64,000 bases of DNA from NCBI GenBank assembly GCA_024036415.1, contig JAMWET010000668.1:1327501-1391500 (forward strand), in the 5' to 3' direction. The notes under the pieces are model-generated. The model worked only from the letters and a program-made list of their open reading frames with translations. It was not told the origin of the DNA and did not search any database. Each line of letters begins with the position of its first letter. Positions within the stretch are counted from its first letter, which is position 1. A program made the translations under genes and the position numbers. Below, piece after piece: positions 44,992-55,917 of the stretch. The stretch is from Prochilodus magdalenae (taxonomy: Eukaryota; Chordata; Actinopteri; Characiformes; Prochilodontidae).

Positions 44992-47293
44992 CTGAAGTGA
45001 AAAAGAAGCAAATTAAAAAGGTAAATAAACTCTTTTGGCATGCAGTCTATAAATGTTTACTCTGCTGAATAACAGAGACGATTGTGGCAAACCTGGAACT
45101 GAAGAACCGTCATCTCAAAGGACTTATAAGAAACTTCTCCAGATGTGTCTGCAATTTTCATCAGGATGGAGACGTATGGGGAGTTGAGGGAGCGACAGGT
45201 GTCGGAGCTCACAGCCATGCCCAGCTTCCACTGAATATCTACCAGCTACGATTAGAGAGGTGTAGTTACACTTAGATGATCTTATAACTGTATACAGAAA
45301 TAGTTCAAAACACATTAAATCCATAAGTCTTGAGAAGCCCTGCATTATCACTGGCTTAGCCAATCAGAATTTAGAACTGGAGTTTTCGTTGTAACCACAA
45401 TATTCCTAAGCCTCATTGTGCATCTCAACAACCAGATGTTCCACATATATCTTTTTTTTAGAGGTCAAGTGAAAAATATTGTGGATAAGTATAACTTTAA
45501 TCGTGTGACTTACCTGTCCAATGCTGGCCATGGCTTGGGCCTCCTGGTGTGTTTGTACGAGAGAGCCATTTTCAGTCCACAGCTGATGCACCACTTGTAA
45601 CGCTGGTTTGGACCATTTACAGCTTGCCTCACATAATTTAGTGATCAGGAGATCAGCAGTGAGCTTGCTCTTTGCAGCTGATCTATACGAAATCATAAGT
45701 AAAAAAAGAAATCCACACATAAACATGCCAACAAAACTTGCTGTTAGTTAAACCATGATAATCTATGTCACAAGCAGCAACGACAGCATTTGCCAGACTG
45801 ATAACATGTACACAAAAACTATTATCGAAATCAGTCTCACCTTTCACACAAATATTAATGCAACAAGACAATATGACCTGCTCAGTGGTAAGGCCATGAG
45901 CTTGGCAAGATTATTTTGTAGCCCATGCAGATACACAGTATACAGTTATGCTCTTTGATTCTCTAATAGGTCCTGCACTACAGAGAAAAAAACTCACTTT
46001 ATACTTTTTAATATTAGTCACATATGAAGACAATGTTAATTAATATTGTTGCATCCACAGGCTGTTCTGTTAATCAACAACATTTTAAACATTTTAAAAC
46101 AACACCGACATATATATATGTGTATAATGTGTATATCATATAATGTTTATGTTATAAATTATAAATATTATGTATAAACAATATATAATGTGTTGTAAAC
46201 ATGGCAAACATGGCCATAGGATGTTACCATTCCCACAAGCAACTTGTAATAATAGCAAAAGTGCTATTATTGTAAAATGGAAGAATTTGGTGGCTGCCAG
46301 AAGAATGTTATCTACCTGAAATGCACAGTGCTGACAGTAAAGTAAAGTGTGGCCCATGATTTTGGAATGGGACATCCAACAAGTTAATATGTATGGTGAT
46401 CAAGTGTCCACATACTTTTAGTGTAGATTTAGTGTACCTTTATAGTGTAGACAGATAGCCCGATAGATACAAAGATAAATACACTTTACCTGAAATGAAA
46501 TGATAACAGTCTTATAATATCTCTGACTGATGTCCAATCAAGGTTTATCCCAGCACTCTGAAATTTCTAATTTCAAAAAAATAGAACAGTCACAGTCACA
46601 TTATACATTTTATAGAAAAATATACAGTTTAGTAAAGCAATGGAACATTACTGAGCAAAAACTTACATGGCAGTTTTCTACCAAATCTACTGCACTGCTC
46701 TTTCCTTGAAGATGAAGCAGAATCTCATGACACTGGAAAGATTAAAAGATCACAATCACATCTGTAGCCTAAATAAAAGCCAAACAGGATTTGTGGGATA
46801 ATACATCATATGACAAATCCAAGCATTTAAAAGACTTACTGTTTCTGCAAACACTTCTGAAGGCAATTTTCCAATGTTCCCAACCACAGAATCCACATCT
46901 GCAATTAAATATTTTTGTCATTAGCCGACTGGGTGCGTTTCGGCTTTGTTAATCACTAATGTCACTTTCCAAAGGCACTGCAGGTCAATCCTAAAAGACT
47001 TAATGACTATTAAGAAGAGTGTTTGTTTAGCTTAGGAGACGATGACTATATGCATAAAGGGTCAAAAGAAATTATACCAAAGAACTGTAAAATGCAATTA
47101 CTCCACAGAAACATAACAATGCTGACAATACTACAGTAATAACCTATTTATAAGTAAATACATGCCGTCTGTCCTTTGTAAATAGCAAATTAACAGGTAA
47201 CGAATATTTATTAATAACATAATAACTGAAAAAAGCGTGTTATGGTTTGACTCTGCCAACAGACTCACCGGACGATAGATCCATTCCCAACAT
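44941..47293 (-). CDS. commd6: commd6, COMM domain-containing protein 6; 7 coding exons
   Basis: Subunit of the Commander/CCC complex family, which acts in endosomal recycling and NF-kB control. Exons (minus order): 47293 or 47284-47269, 46898-46840, 46732-46667, 46566-46490, 45682-45514, 45245-45093, 44991-44941; all phases agree. The protein is 196 residues from the inner ATG or 199 from the outer one, which is in frame three codons upstream. Residues 130-196 are the COMM domain, starting LVDIQWKLGMAVSSDTCRSL and ending FFRQFKDMASVLETV, nearly the same as human COMMD6. Residues 1-129 are the helical N-terminal (HN) region, which human COMMD6 (about 85 residues) has largely lost. It lies upstream of tbc1d4 in the same orientation, as in human 13q22. 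Confidence 0.95.
45093..45245 (-). CDS. commd6: commd6 coding exon 6 (COMM domain)
   Basis: Residues 130-180 with the COMM signature LVDIQWKLGMAVSSDTCRSL. Acceptor AATCGTAG, donor CAG|GTTTGC. Confidence 0.96.
45514..45682 (-). CDS. commd6: commd6 coding exon 5
   Basis: Completes R73 and encodes 74-129, including SKLTADLLITKLCEASCKWS. This is the rest of the HN helical bundle. Acceptor CGTATAG, donor GGACAG|GTAAGT. Confidence 0.93.
46340..46432. mobile_element. Tc1/mariner-type MITE end
   Basis: GGAATGGGACATCCAACAAG followed by AAGTGTCCACATACTTTTAG and TGTAG resembles the terminal sequence of a common fish Tc1-family element. It is a fragment in a commd6 intron. Confidence 0.55.
46490..46566 (-). 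CDS. commd6: commd6 coding exon 4
   Basis: KFQSAGINLDWTSVRDIIRL.., ending in phase 2. Acceptor AAATTAG, donor TTCAG|GTAAAG. Confidence 0.9.
46667..46732 (-). CDS. commd6: commd6 coding exon 3
   Basis: 22 codons, CHEILLHLQGKSSAVDLVEN.., phase 0-0. Acceptor TTTCCAG, donor CAT|GTAAGT. Confidence 0.9.
46840..46898 (-). CDS. commd6: commd6 coding exon 2
   Basis: Completes D6 and encodes VDSVVGNIGKLPSEVFAET. Acceptor AATTGCAG, donor ACA|GTAAGT. Confidence 0.9.
47269..47293 (-). CDS. commd6: commd6 coding exon 1
   Basis: Two in-frame ATGs: 47,293 (MLGMDLSS) and 47,284 (MDLSS). Donor TCCG|GTGAGT, phase 1. The inner ATG has GGGA before it and G at +4; I cannot choose between them. Confidence 0.85.
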
Positions 47294-47525
47294 TCTCAGA
47301 GAGAGTGCTAAGATAACTTAGCTAATTTAGCCACAAATCCGGCTACGGACAAAATACTGCATAAACACTCGATTGCAGACTGGAAATTTTCAAAGTATTA
47401 GTAGGCGTTATGCGCGTCCCTAAAGCACAAATATCATTATTTAAAATAAGAGATGAACTAACTGTATAACTTCTCCAACAAAACATGTAGCAACTGCTTC
47501 CGCATACGTCACTGATCCCTCGCTG

Positions 47526-47530
47526 ATTGG
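47526..47530 (-). promoter_or_regulatory. commd6: CCAAT box upstream of commd6
   Basis: CCAAT on the minus strand (CAGCCAATCAGCG), about 235 bases before the commd6 ATG, matches the NF-Y consensus. Its use is inferred. Confidence 0.5.
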
Positions 47531-48659
47531 CTGATTCCTGTAGGCTCTCTCGTATTAACCCATTCATGTCATAGTCAGCAAGACTTTGTACAGCAGGTCT
47601 ACAGAAACCTGCGTCCAAATTTTGTATACAAGGTTTTTATATTTTCTATACTTTCATGCGAGCGAAAGTGAAATGAAAAAATGATTTTAGCCATGCTTGG
47701 GTAATTTGATCAATCTTGAGGTTTGTGCTCAGCCTTAACACGTCGACTAAATGTTTGAAATGACCTGTAATAGGTCTCGTTGTTTATGATGATCTTTCGA
47801 GTATCTGATTTAATTATCAGTGGATCCTCACTTGGGCTGCAATTTAGTCCAAGGCAGGGCTTCACCTCTGTGTTCAGGTTGTTTTGATATATTTATGCGT
47901 TACTGAGCCTGTAGCGCCACCTGCTGTCGGGAGTGTTCAGTTCAGTCGTTCTATAGACACGAGCTGCGTCAACAAGTTACCGCACTACAGTATATACTGA
48001 AATACAGTGGTTGTCGACTTTTTCTGCCTCAAAGTTTACATGTTTATTACCAAATCGTACTAAAGGCCCACAGGATAAAACTCTTTGTCTTTTGGTTTTA
48101 CAGTGTATTTTGTAGGGAATTTTTCAGTATAGCTATGTTTGGTTGCCTACACTGCAGCATATACACAATTCACTGAACCTAAAAAATTAACAGATTAGGC
48201 TAACATAAGATTAACGTAATTAAGGACAATGTCCAGGAGAATGTATATAGTTTAAAAAACACTGACAAAGCTGCCTTGGTGTGTTGACTTGTATTTACAA
48301 TTAACATTTTTAACATTTTAATTTGAAGCATTCAATCAACATGATTTGAATTTGAATTTGAACTTTCACCCATTTTCAAGTGCACACTACGAACTACTGG
48401 CCCTCCTCAGTACTGGCTCTATAACCACCTTAGGGGGCTTAGTGTCCCACTTATGGTACACAGTCCAGTGGTTGAGAAACCATGCTGTAATAAATCTCTA
48501 ACATATATTAACCATATTTAACTTACTATTTAGTTTGGTAGTATCTGGTTCCTGTGATAGCAAGAGGAATTCAGACCACTAACAACAAAGCTGGCGGTCC
48601 ACTGGTGTTATGATCACATCAATGAACACAAGCCTACTATATAAAAAAAAAAAAAACAG

Positions 48660-48815
48660 TTTAGCAGCGGGGAGATATTTAGTGTCCAAATCCTTTTGGA
48701 TTCACTCCATGCCTGACACAACCAGTAGTCTAACAAACCTTTGACAGACTCAATGCTGATTAGTGTCTTATGAAAACAACAATGTCTCAATACGTGTTTG
48801 CAAGCAAAAGTTTTT
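48660..48815 (+). repeat. Interspersed repeat, copy 1 of a direct pair
   Basis: GGGGAGATATTTAGTGTCCA...CCAGTAGTC...ACAACAATGTCTCAATAC...TTTGCAAGCAAA. The same order of blocks recurs at 51,190-51,345 in the same orientation. Confidence 0.75.
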
Positions 48816-48824
48816 CATCAGAAC

Positions 48825-49015
48825 TATCTATCAGAATTAAACATCTATCAGACCCAACTATTAAACAGAACCAGCTATCTACCAGAATTAACAATCTATC
48901 AGACCCAACGAGCTATCAAAACCAATAATCCATAATAACCAACTATCTACCAGAACCAACTATTTATCAGAAATAATTATCTATCATAACCAACTATCTC
49001 TTATAACCAACCACC
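48825..49015. repeat. Degenerate 16-22 bp tandem array
   Basis: Variants of CTATCTAYCAGAACCAA run head to tail for about 190 bases with many substitutions and length changes. Confidence 0.8.
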
Positions 49016-49145
49016 AGAACTAGGGTCTATGTGTAAATGTGAACCATGTGGAACTGTGGTATATTTTACTTTCCATAACATATAATATAATATAAAGGGA
49101 AAGGAATATGTTTAGACTCTGAGGATACATGCTTTCAGGTATTAA

Positions 49146-49593
49146 AGGGGAGTTCCATTTGGAATAATTTGCACCCTGCATGTATCCACCCTCTCTCTCA
49201 CTTATCTTTTAAAATGCTTAATCACACTGGGTTGCAGGGGTGCTGGAGCCTAATCCCAGTGCTCAAAGGGTGGAAGGCAGGAGACACCCTGAACAGGCCA
49301 TCAGTCCATCGCAGGGTGATTAAAACACATTCTAACCTAAAACTTTATCACAAAACTATCATAACACAATATCTCAGTCGTAATCATATTCATCAACCGT
49401 TTCAAGCAACCACTCTCTGTGAGGGAGCTTTCAGCGCCTTTCAACTACTCTGATGTCTGGTTTTCATCAGCACCACTGTGAACCATTCTGAAAGTTTTTC
49501 TAGAATGGAGCCTTCACACCAGCCCATACTGAAAACTTTATTAGTATCTGAACTATTTCATTATTCAGAACATTTGCTCGTTGAAGCTTCCCT
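49146..49593. mobile_element. Candidate TTAA-flanked element containing a conserved fish repeat core
   Basis: TTAA at 49,142-49,145 is followed by AGGGGAGTTCC. The other end, GAAGCTTCCCT, is followed by TTAA at 49,594-49,597. The ends are only imperfect inverse matches. At about 49,225-49,320 the core (GGGGTGCTGGAGCCTAATCC, GGCAGGAGACACCCTGAACA, CAGTCCATCGCAGGGT) looks like a very common fish interspersed repeat. Confidence 0.5.
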
Positions 49594-49713
49594 TTAAGAG
49601 AGCCCAGGAAAGCTAGTGTTTATATGTGTTTGTAGAAGTGTTGTAAATCTGCATAAAGGGTGCGGCTTGTGTAATAAGTTACAGGCCTTTCAGCAGCCCA
49701 CAGGTGGAGCTTC

Positions 49714-49757
49714 ATGACAATGGCGCTGTAGAGTGGACAAGAAGGAGGCTAATGTGA
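49714..49757 (+). promoter_or_regulatory. grtp1: Two upstream mini-ORFs before grtp1
   Basis: ATGACAATGGCGCTGTAG (49,714-49,731) encodes MTMAL-stop. ATGTGA (49,752-49,757) is a start codon immediately followed by stop, six bases before the grtp1 ATG. Both matter only if transcription starts upstream of them, which is not known. Confidence 0.5.
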
Positions 49758-49763
49758 GCAGAG

Positions 49764-49828
49764 ATGAGTCTTTTGTATGATCCTGAATTTCCTGAAGAAG
49801 ACGTTCCAAACAGAAACGATGGTCAGAG
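49764..49828 (+). CDS. grtp1: grtp1 coding exon 1
   Basis: MSLLYDPEFPEEDVPNRNDGQ plus two bases. The start is the first ATG giving a frame that matches exon 2. Donor CAGAG|GTAAGT. Confidence 0.8.
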
Positions 49829-52800
49829 GTAAGTTATATATACATATGCTTCCAAGTCTCGCCTTGTTTATAACCCTGTCAGTGGGCTGTATCATTACAA
49901 GCGGAGCAAAACCTTGAGCTTGGAGTCAGAATCACCTGTGTGTCAGGTGATGTGTTCATGACCATTACCCGCTTGTTTTTGCTTTACGTTACAGCCTTAT
50001 TCTCCATTATTGTTTATTATTCTAATTATTAGGCTTCACTTTGTGCTGTTTTGATGGTGAGAAAGTGATCACAATATATGAACTCCATTGTAATTTAGCA
50101 CAACTACTTTGAAAATCAGATGCCAAAACAATGGGCACACCAAAAGATTAAGACGTTTTATTTTTGGCTTCAAAATGCAGAGTAGACCAGTATGGATTTG
50201 AGCACACTGATGACTTGAGCCATGAAACCTCTGAGGAGGTGATTTCTGAGTACTTAACTGTGCTCACCAGAAGATCAGTGAAATGGTCCAGACTGTTGAA
50301 AGACAACACCAAGGTGGAGAAGAACCTGAAAGGTAGGCTCAACAACCCCACCCCATCCTCCAACAGAAACACATAGAACGTTCTTTTACTGTCATTTACA
50401 CACATGCTAGCCTCACATATGAAGCTCCTGTGTGTTTGTGTTGTCAGTGAAGCGTTATGTGAGAAAAGGAGTACCTAATGAACACCGGACTCTGATCTGG
50501 ATGGCAGCCAGCGGAGCCCAGCAGCAGCTGCAGATGAACCATGGCTATTACCACTCTCTTCTGAAGGCTCATCATGACCACAACCTGGAGCAGAATATAT
50601 GCACTGGTAAGTCTAGTCCATCTGAAAGATCAAAGTGTAGGCTGGAACCAGTTTCTTGATGCTGTAAACAGGACTGAGTATCGAAATTTAGCTGGGCCAA
50701 ACAAATGACTTCAGTACAAGGATTGACAAATTAGGAAAGATTGACTATGTCCCATTTATGGAGCTCTAAGACAAAAGTTATATAAGATTAAAGGTGGGAT
50801 CGAAAAAAAAGATTGTTCATGAAACCAAAAGTTGGTATTGGGATCAAGACATTTTGACAAATACTCAGCCTGTGAGCCTGTTTTACATTAAGACGGAGCT
50901 GTCCTGTATTAAATTCCTGGTCCTAGGCAGCTGGATGTCAATGAAAGTGGTCCTCATTTTAATCAGACCATTATTATTATTATTATTATTATTCCTTTTT
51001 ATGGTTTACATCCACAGTGTCTTCCAAGTTCAATGATCACAAGCCCACTGTGAGAAACCCCCCCCATGCTTGACATTTCCCCACTCTGTGCTTTATAGTA
51101 GTGTGGTCTGGTTCTTTCTCAGGGTTTCTTCACTCTCAGTGTCTACCATCAGTTTGACGTTGTGAACCCGAATGAACAGCTTCATACTAGTTTACCAGTG
51201 GGAAGATATTTAGTGTCCAAATCCTTTTTGGGATTTACTCCATGTCTGACAGAACCAGTAGTCCATTTTGCTTTATGAAAACAACAATGTCTCAATATGC
51301 ATTTGCAAGCAAAGGTTTGGACACCCCTGGTGAAACGACGTGATTTCCAAAGTGAAATAAGCGAAGACGTCCTCTACAGAGGACAGTAGCATTTTGAGCG
51401 GGTGAGCTGCTGTAGACCATGACAGCTGCACATTTAATTTCCCCTACAGGGACAATAACATTGAAATTGACTGGAAACCAGAATTGGTCCATTTAGCAGA
51501 GTTTTTATATCCTTGTCTCAGATCTGCACAGAACTTTCCCAGAGAACATCCACTTCCGTGAGTCCTCCCAGCTGTGCTTACAGAAGGCTCTGTATAATGT
51601 ACTTCTGGCGTATGGACACCACAACAAGGATGTTGGTTACTGTCAGGTACTACACTACCTATTCCAGGACAGATAATATATGGTCTATATTTACCGACAC
51701 AGGTGTTCATGCACATGCATTCGTATTGATCTGTATGTCTATACTACATTATAGTTTGAATGAGTGCTCTGCCTCTACTATGTGTATTCATTAACGTTCC
51801 ACCTGCCTGAGGCTGGTGGATGTTATTTGCTCAGTCAATACCTCAGCTAAACCTGTTCCACCACAGACCTGCTGACCAGCTCACACCTAATAAACCAGGT
51901 TTACATTTATGTCTTTTATTTTCTTTTTAAGGGGATGAACTTTATTGCAGGATACCTCCTGATCATAACCAAAGACGAGGAGAAGTCTTTCTGGTTAATG
52001 GATGCTTTGTTGGGCAGAATATTACCTGGTTAGTCTCCTTATCAATTCTTATACACATAGACCAATAATTCAATACTGCACATACATTTTACACATCTAG
52101 CATTTATATAAACAGTTGTGAAAATATGAACTGATTTCGAAGTAAACAGTTTGTCAACAGGTATCAAGCTTAAATTTAACATACATAACAAAACCATAAA
52201 ATATAAAATGTGCCATTATTTTAGCACAGGCTGTGTTTTATGTTTTTTAGTTTGTTACATTCTGCAAATAAAGAGTAATTGTTCAGAAGTGTGTTCTCTG
52301 GGAAGAATGTGTTTTTAAACTAATTGCCTATTAATAATACCTTTGTAATGTGACTTAGGCACCTTAAATTGTATAATTATATATAATTTATGTATATATA
52401 TAATAATGCATGAATAATTTCATGAATAATGCATGAATAATTTTAATAATATACTTCTACTATACATTCCTTTTACTGTATTATTAGAATACATAACCAG
52501 TATAAGTGAATGAGATTAAAAAGTAATAAAAACAAAATTAAAAAAACTAAATCAAAGTGACTGGTATTCTCTATTGTGCAATATAGGCTAAATATGAGCT
52601 CAGATATTAGACATGGCTGCCTTATTAACGAAATGACTATGCAGGTCAGAGGACACCGAGAGTCTAGACTTTCTACAGTCATTAGAGGCTGTAGCTTGCT
52701 AAGGGTTGCTTCAGGTCAGTAGAAACTGTGGAGCCCTAACGTTATTATAAATGGCGGTTAAATGAGCTCTTCTCTGTAGGCTGAGTCTGGAACTCATGTA

Positions 52801-55551
52801 AGGCTCCTCCAGGGCTGAAAGTAATTAGAAAGATGGTGCAAAAGTTCTTGTGGCACTCACCTTACATGTTAGTAAACCAGCCTTAACCGAGATTGTAATT
52901 TAAACCTGGACCTGCCTTAATGAAGTAAAACTGAGACTAATAGAGGACTAAATGTCACTGCTAAAGGGAAGTGAACAACTTCCCCAGTGAAGGTGCTTTT
53001 GCATTAGTGGACTAAATCTACTCAAATCTGAACTCATGTCTAACAGTCTTTAGACAACATTTAAAACAGAACCCATATGAAAAAGAAATACATGCAAAGT
53101 GTATGTATCACATCCATTTAAAAATGTATGAAAAAGAAAAGAAAATGATTTTGGTTAATGAACTTCATTGTTCTGTATATACGCTCATCTTCAAAATAAA
53201 ATAGTGGCACCCAGAGGGAAGTGTCAGACTGCTATTGGGAAGGAAGATAAAGGTTACCAGGAACAATAAATGCTAATACATTTTGACTGATATGGGCAAT
53301 ATTTATTTAGCTACACATACAGAAGTGGTGTCTGTTGGGCTGCCACGTGCTTCCAATCACAATGTGGCAGACGTCTCAACATAGAATTGTAGAGGTTCCT
53401 AATGGTGTCCTGCGATAATCCATCCTATCTGAATATTCTCAACAGTTCCTGCTATTTTTGTGGTAGTGGTGGAGGTGGAGTGACACCTGGCCTTCTGGAT
53501 GTGCCGTGTGACAACAAACTGTTTATCTTGGCCCTGAAAAAAGTGGGGCTTGTCATACATCAATAAAACCATTCTCGCTTACCTACGATGCGACCCCTCT
53601 CGAACTTTTCCAACTTCTCAAAATGCTTACGAACTCTTAACTGAGGCATACTTTGCTTGCAAAAGATGCTACCAACACAACAGCACGAGTCAGAATGGAA
53701 ATCATGCACAATTGAACAACCTTATACAGTCAGTCAGGTACAGCGATAAGGCCCGTCAGTGATTACGTCACATGCACAGCAGAGTGTAAAAAAATGTCTT
53801 GCAATGTCAACCTACCCACCAAGTTTTATTCCTGTTGTTGACTCTTTCTGGGGGCAACTTTATTTTTTTGTGATTGTTTTTTTAAAATAAATATTCCATC
53901 TCACATATAATTAAAATGCATGCACTCATATTATTCTTACATAAGTGATAGCTAACATTATGGGCCTTCATTAAAAATGAAATTTACTCATGTTTTAACA
54001 CACACTCCTACAAATAAGACTGACTTGAAGGGTCAAAGTTGTCTTAATCCAAAGCATAGCTGACCTAACAAGCCCACCCTGAAACCCATGTAGCTGATAA
54101 GTAATGAAAGTTAATAGTTTCCTTTTAATATCAACACCAGAAACCATGTAAACCAATAAATCTATGTCCATATAACAGCTTGCCATGATTTGAAGCACAT
54201 GTGATATGGGATGCTGCAGTCAATCAGTATGTGTAATACTAAACTGATGGACCATAAGCATTCTTAATTTACCTCATAGCTTCAGTTTAAAACAGAGGAC
54301 AGAGGTGAGGGGGAAACTCTGTTCTCTCTGTCTTCCAGATTACTACACCACTGCTATGCTGGGACTGAGGACAGATCAGGAGGTGCTGGGAGAGCTAGTG
54401 AAGCTTAAGGTGCCCACTGTGTGGCAGACCATGACTCGGCACAATGTGATGTGGACCCTGGTGGTTTCCCGGTGGTTTCTTTGCCTTTATATTGACGTCC
54501 TTCCAATAGAGGTGAGAAACATCATAAGCTATTTAGCATTAAAGTAATGGCATTTAACGGGTCATTCAAACTCTTCATAAACGAATCAGTTAATATGTAA
54601 ATCATGTCATTCAAAGGGGTTTCATTTGAAATATGCTATTCTGGTGAAACATATCAAGTCAGAATTGTTTACAGTGGTGGTGATAACCAGACATCCAAAG
54701 AGATGAATGCCACTTGATGTTACCTCACAGCATGCTACATAAAAGGTTACAAAAACAAGACACCTTGTTTTACCCTAGTTCTAAGATGCCTCTGGCAGAA
54801 AGTTACATGCCATAACAAAACAGTATGCAAAGAAAAGTTTGACTTTTAGATATAGTTCACTGATAGTTTGGGTAGCAAATGAATGGCTATTGAGGACTGA
54901 ATTATTCAAGCAAATTCCCCTTTAAAGGCCTGGTTTTAAGGGCTTCCTGGACTGTCCACAGAAATGTGGACTGGAAGACACTGAATCCCTGAAATTTGAG
55001 AACCACTGACTTATGGATGGAGGAGTATCTGAGTAACATTTTTACAATTTCAAACGAATAGAAAAACAAAAATAATTTAAATAGCCATGTGGTCTATCTG
55101 CTAATGAGTTAATGAATACCCCTGAAGATGCTGTGGTGTTACTTTCTGTCAGACGGTGCTGCGAATATGGGACTGCCTTTTCTATGAGGGCTCGAAGATA
55201 CTGTTCCGTGTGGCCCTCACACTGATTCGGCACCATCAGAATCTCATCCAGCAGGCAAAGAACCTCCCTGACATCTGTGATCGTTTCAGACAGATCACCC
55301 AAGGGGAGTTTGTGGATGACTGCCATGCATTTATGCAGGTACCATATGTAGATATACTGAAATAGCTTTGTTGTGTATATTATCAGATGCATATCTTATT
55401 AGTCTGTTCAGTCCACAGTGATAACTGTGGTGCTCTAATTGTCCTGTCTCAGAAAATCTTTACGGAGCCTGGGAGCCTATCCATGGCAACGATCACTAAA
55501 CTCAGGGAAACGTGTCGAGATCGCATACAAGCCGAGGAGTCTGGACGTTAA
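49764..55551 (+). CDS. grtp1: grtp1, growth hormone-regulated TBC protein 1; 8 coding exons
   Basis: TBC-domain Rab GTPase-activating protein. Exons: 49764-49828, 50181-50332, 50448-50606, 51522-51646, 51932-52028, 54339-54511, 55153-55338, 55453-55551. All phases agree, giving 351 residues (human GRTP1 336). The N-terminal motif DQYGFEH is family-typical. The TBC domain runs from about 78 (VRKGVPNEHRTLIWM) to about 300. Arginine finger R129 lies in ICTDLHRTFPEN and the glutamine finger Q167 in VGYCQ. Also present are GMNFIAGYLLII, LGLRTDQEVLGELV, RIWDCLFYEGSKILFRVALTLI and the tail IFTEPGSLSM. It faces lamp1 tail to tail, the same pair as on human 13q34. Two short upstream ORFs precede the start. 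Confidence 0.96.
50181..50332 (+). CDS. grtp1: grtp1 coding exon 2
   Basis: VDQYGFEHTDDLSHETSEEV.., then LTVLTRRSVKWSRLL, matching GRTP1. Acceptor AATGCAG, donor AAAG|GTAGGC. Confidence 0.95.
50448..50606 (+). CDS. grtp1: grtp1 coding exon 3
   Basis: KRYVRKGVPNEHRTLIWMAA opens the TBC domain; the exon ends at ICT just before the arginine finger. Acceptor TTGTCAG, donor ACTG|GTAAGT. Confidence 0.95.
50971..50994. repeat. (ATT)8 microsatellite
   Basis: Trinucleotide run in grtp1 intron 3. Confidence 0.9.
51190..51345 (+). repeat. Interspersed repeat, copy 2 of a direct pair
   Basis: Same ordered blocks as 48,660-48,815, continuing into GGTTTGGACACCCCTGGTGAAA, which resembles a Tc1-type terminal repeat also seen at about 22,050-22,068 (GGGCACCCCTGGTGAAAAA). 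It lies in grtp1 intron 3. Confidence 0.75.
51522..51646 (+). CDS. grtp1: grtp1 coding exon 4 (catalytic fingers)
   Basis: Completes D126 and encodes LHRTFPEN to VGYCQ, carrying both R129 and Q167. Acceptor TGTCTCAG, donor CAG|GTACTA. Confidence 0.96.
51932..52028 (+). CDS. grtp1: grtp1 coding exon 5
   Basis: GMNFIAGYLLIITKDEEKSF.., LMDALLGRILP. Acceptor CTTTTTAAG, donor CCTG|GTTAGT. Confidence 0.95.
52029..54338 (+). other. grtp1 intron 5 (2.3 kb)
   Basis: Largest grtp1 intron. It holds one decayed transposase fragment (53,190-53,545); otherwise AT-rich with no coding signal. Confidence 0.7.
53190..53545 (-). pseudogene. Tc1-like transposase C-terminal fragment, copy 1
   Basis: The minus strand reads DTIRNLYNSMLRR, like the C-terminal (I)..L..SMPRR block of Tc1-type transposases, with stops nearby. 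It shares about 330 bases of sequence with 63,396-63,720. Confidence 0.55.
54339..54511 (+). CDS. grtp1: grtp1 coding exon 6
   Basis: Completes D200 and encodes YYTTAMLGLRTDQEVLGELV.. to FLCLYIDVLPIE. Acceptor TCTTCCAG, donor GAG|GTGAGA. Confidence 0.95.
55153..55338 (+). CDS. grtp1: grtp1 coding exon 7
   Basis: TVLRIWDCLFYEGSKILFRV.. to DDCHAFMQ, the C-terminal TBC helices. Acceptor TTCTGTCAG, donor CAG|GTACCA. Confidence 0.96.
55453..55551 (+). CDS. grtp1: grtp1 last coding exon (8)
   Basis: KIFTEPGSLSMATITKLRET.. to ESGR and TAA. Acceptor TGTCTCAG. Confidence 0.95.
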   Translation, partial: KIFTEPGSLSMATITKLRETCRDRIQAEESGR

Positions 55552-55764
55552 CTGGGATAACAAGTCAGCCATTTCCACACACAGACTTTATTACAATACT
55601 ACGATTTTTCTCCTTTAACATGAGTAATGAATATCACAGGTAACACCTTTATTACATTTTTAGGAATTGATTTTCTTACCATAATCTTGTTTTTCTCTGA
55701 TGAGTAAAACAGTGTAAATATCTCATGCATTGGTAAATATTCTACATTGACTTTAAGGTTTTTA

Positions 55765-55845
55765 ACTCATCAGTGTCACTGCTAGACTGAGAATGTGAGC
55801 AGCGTCGTGTGACCACTGATAAAGGCCTATATATAACTTTAATAT
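55765..55845. mobile_element. Fragment of the palindromic element family
   Basis: TCAGTGTCACTGCTAGACTG, then CAGCGTCGTGTGACCACTGA and TAAAGGCCTA, looks like the interior of the family represented at 31,296-31,680, based on memory of that repeat. Confidence 0.45.
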
Positions 55846-55917
55846 CTAACTTTTTTGTTGGGGATTAGTTTATATTCTACCCAAATTCTCCACAGCAACA
55901 GAATGTGCTTTAAAACA

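Larger units (their letters stand above)
47620..49700. other. Divergent intergenic region between commd6 and grtp1
   Basis: Contains a duplicated repeat (48,660-48,815), a degenerate tandem array (48,825-49,015) and a TTAA-flanked element (49,146-49,593). No coding gene was recognised. Confidence 0.65.
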
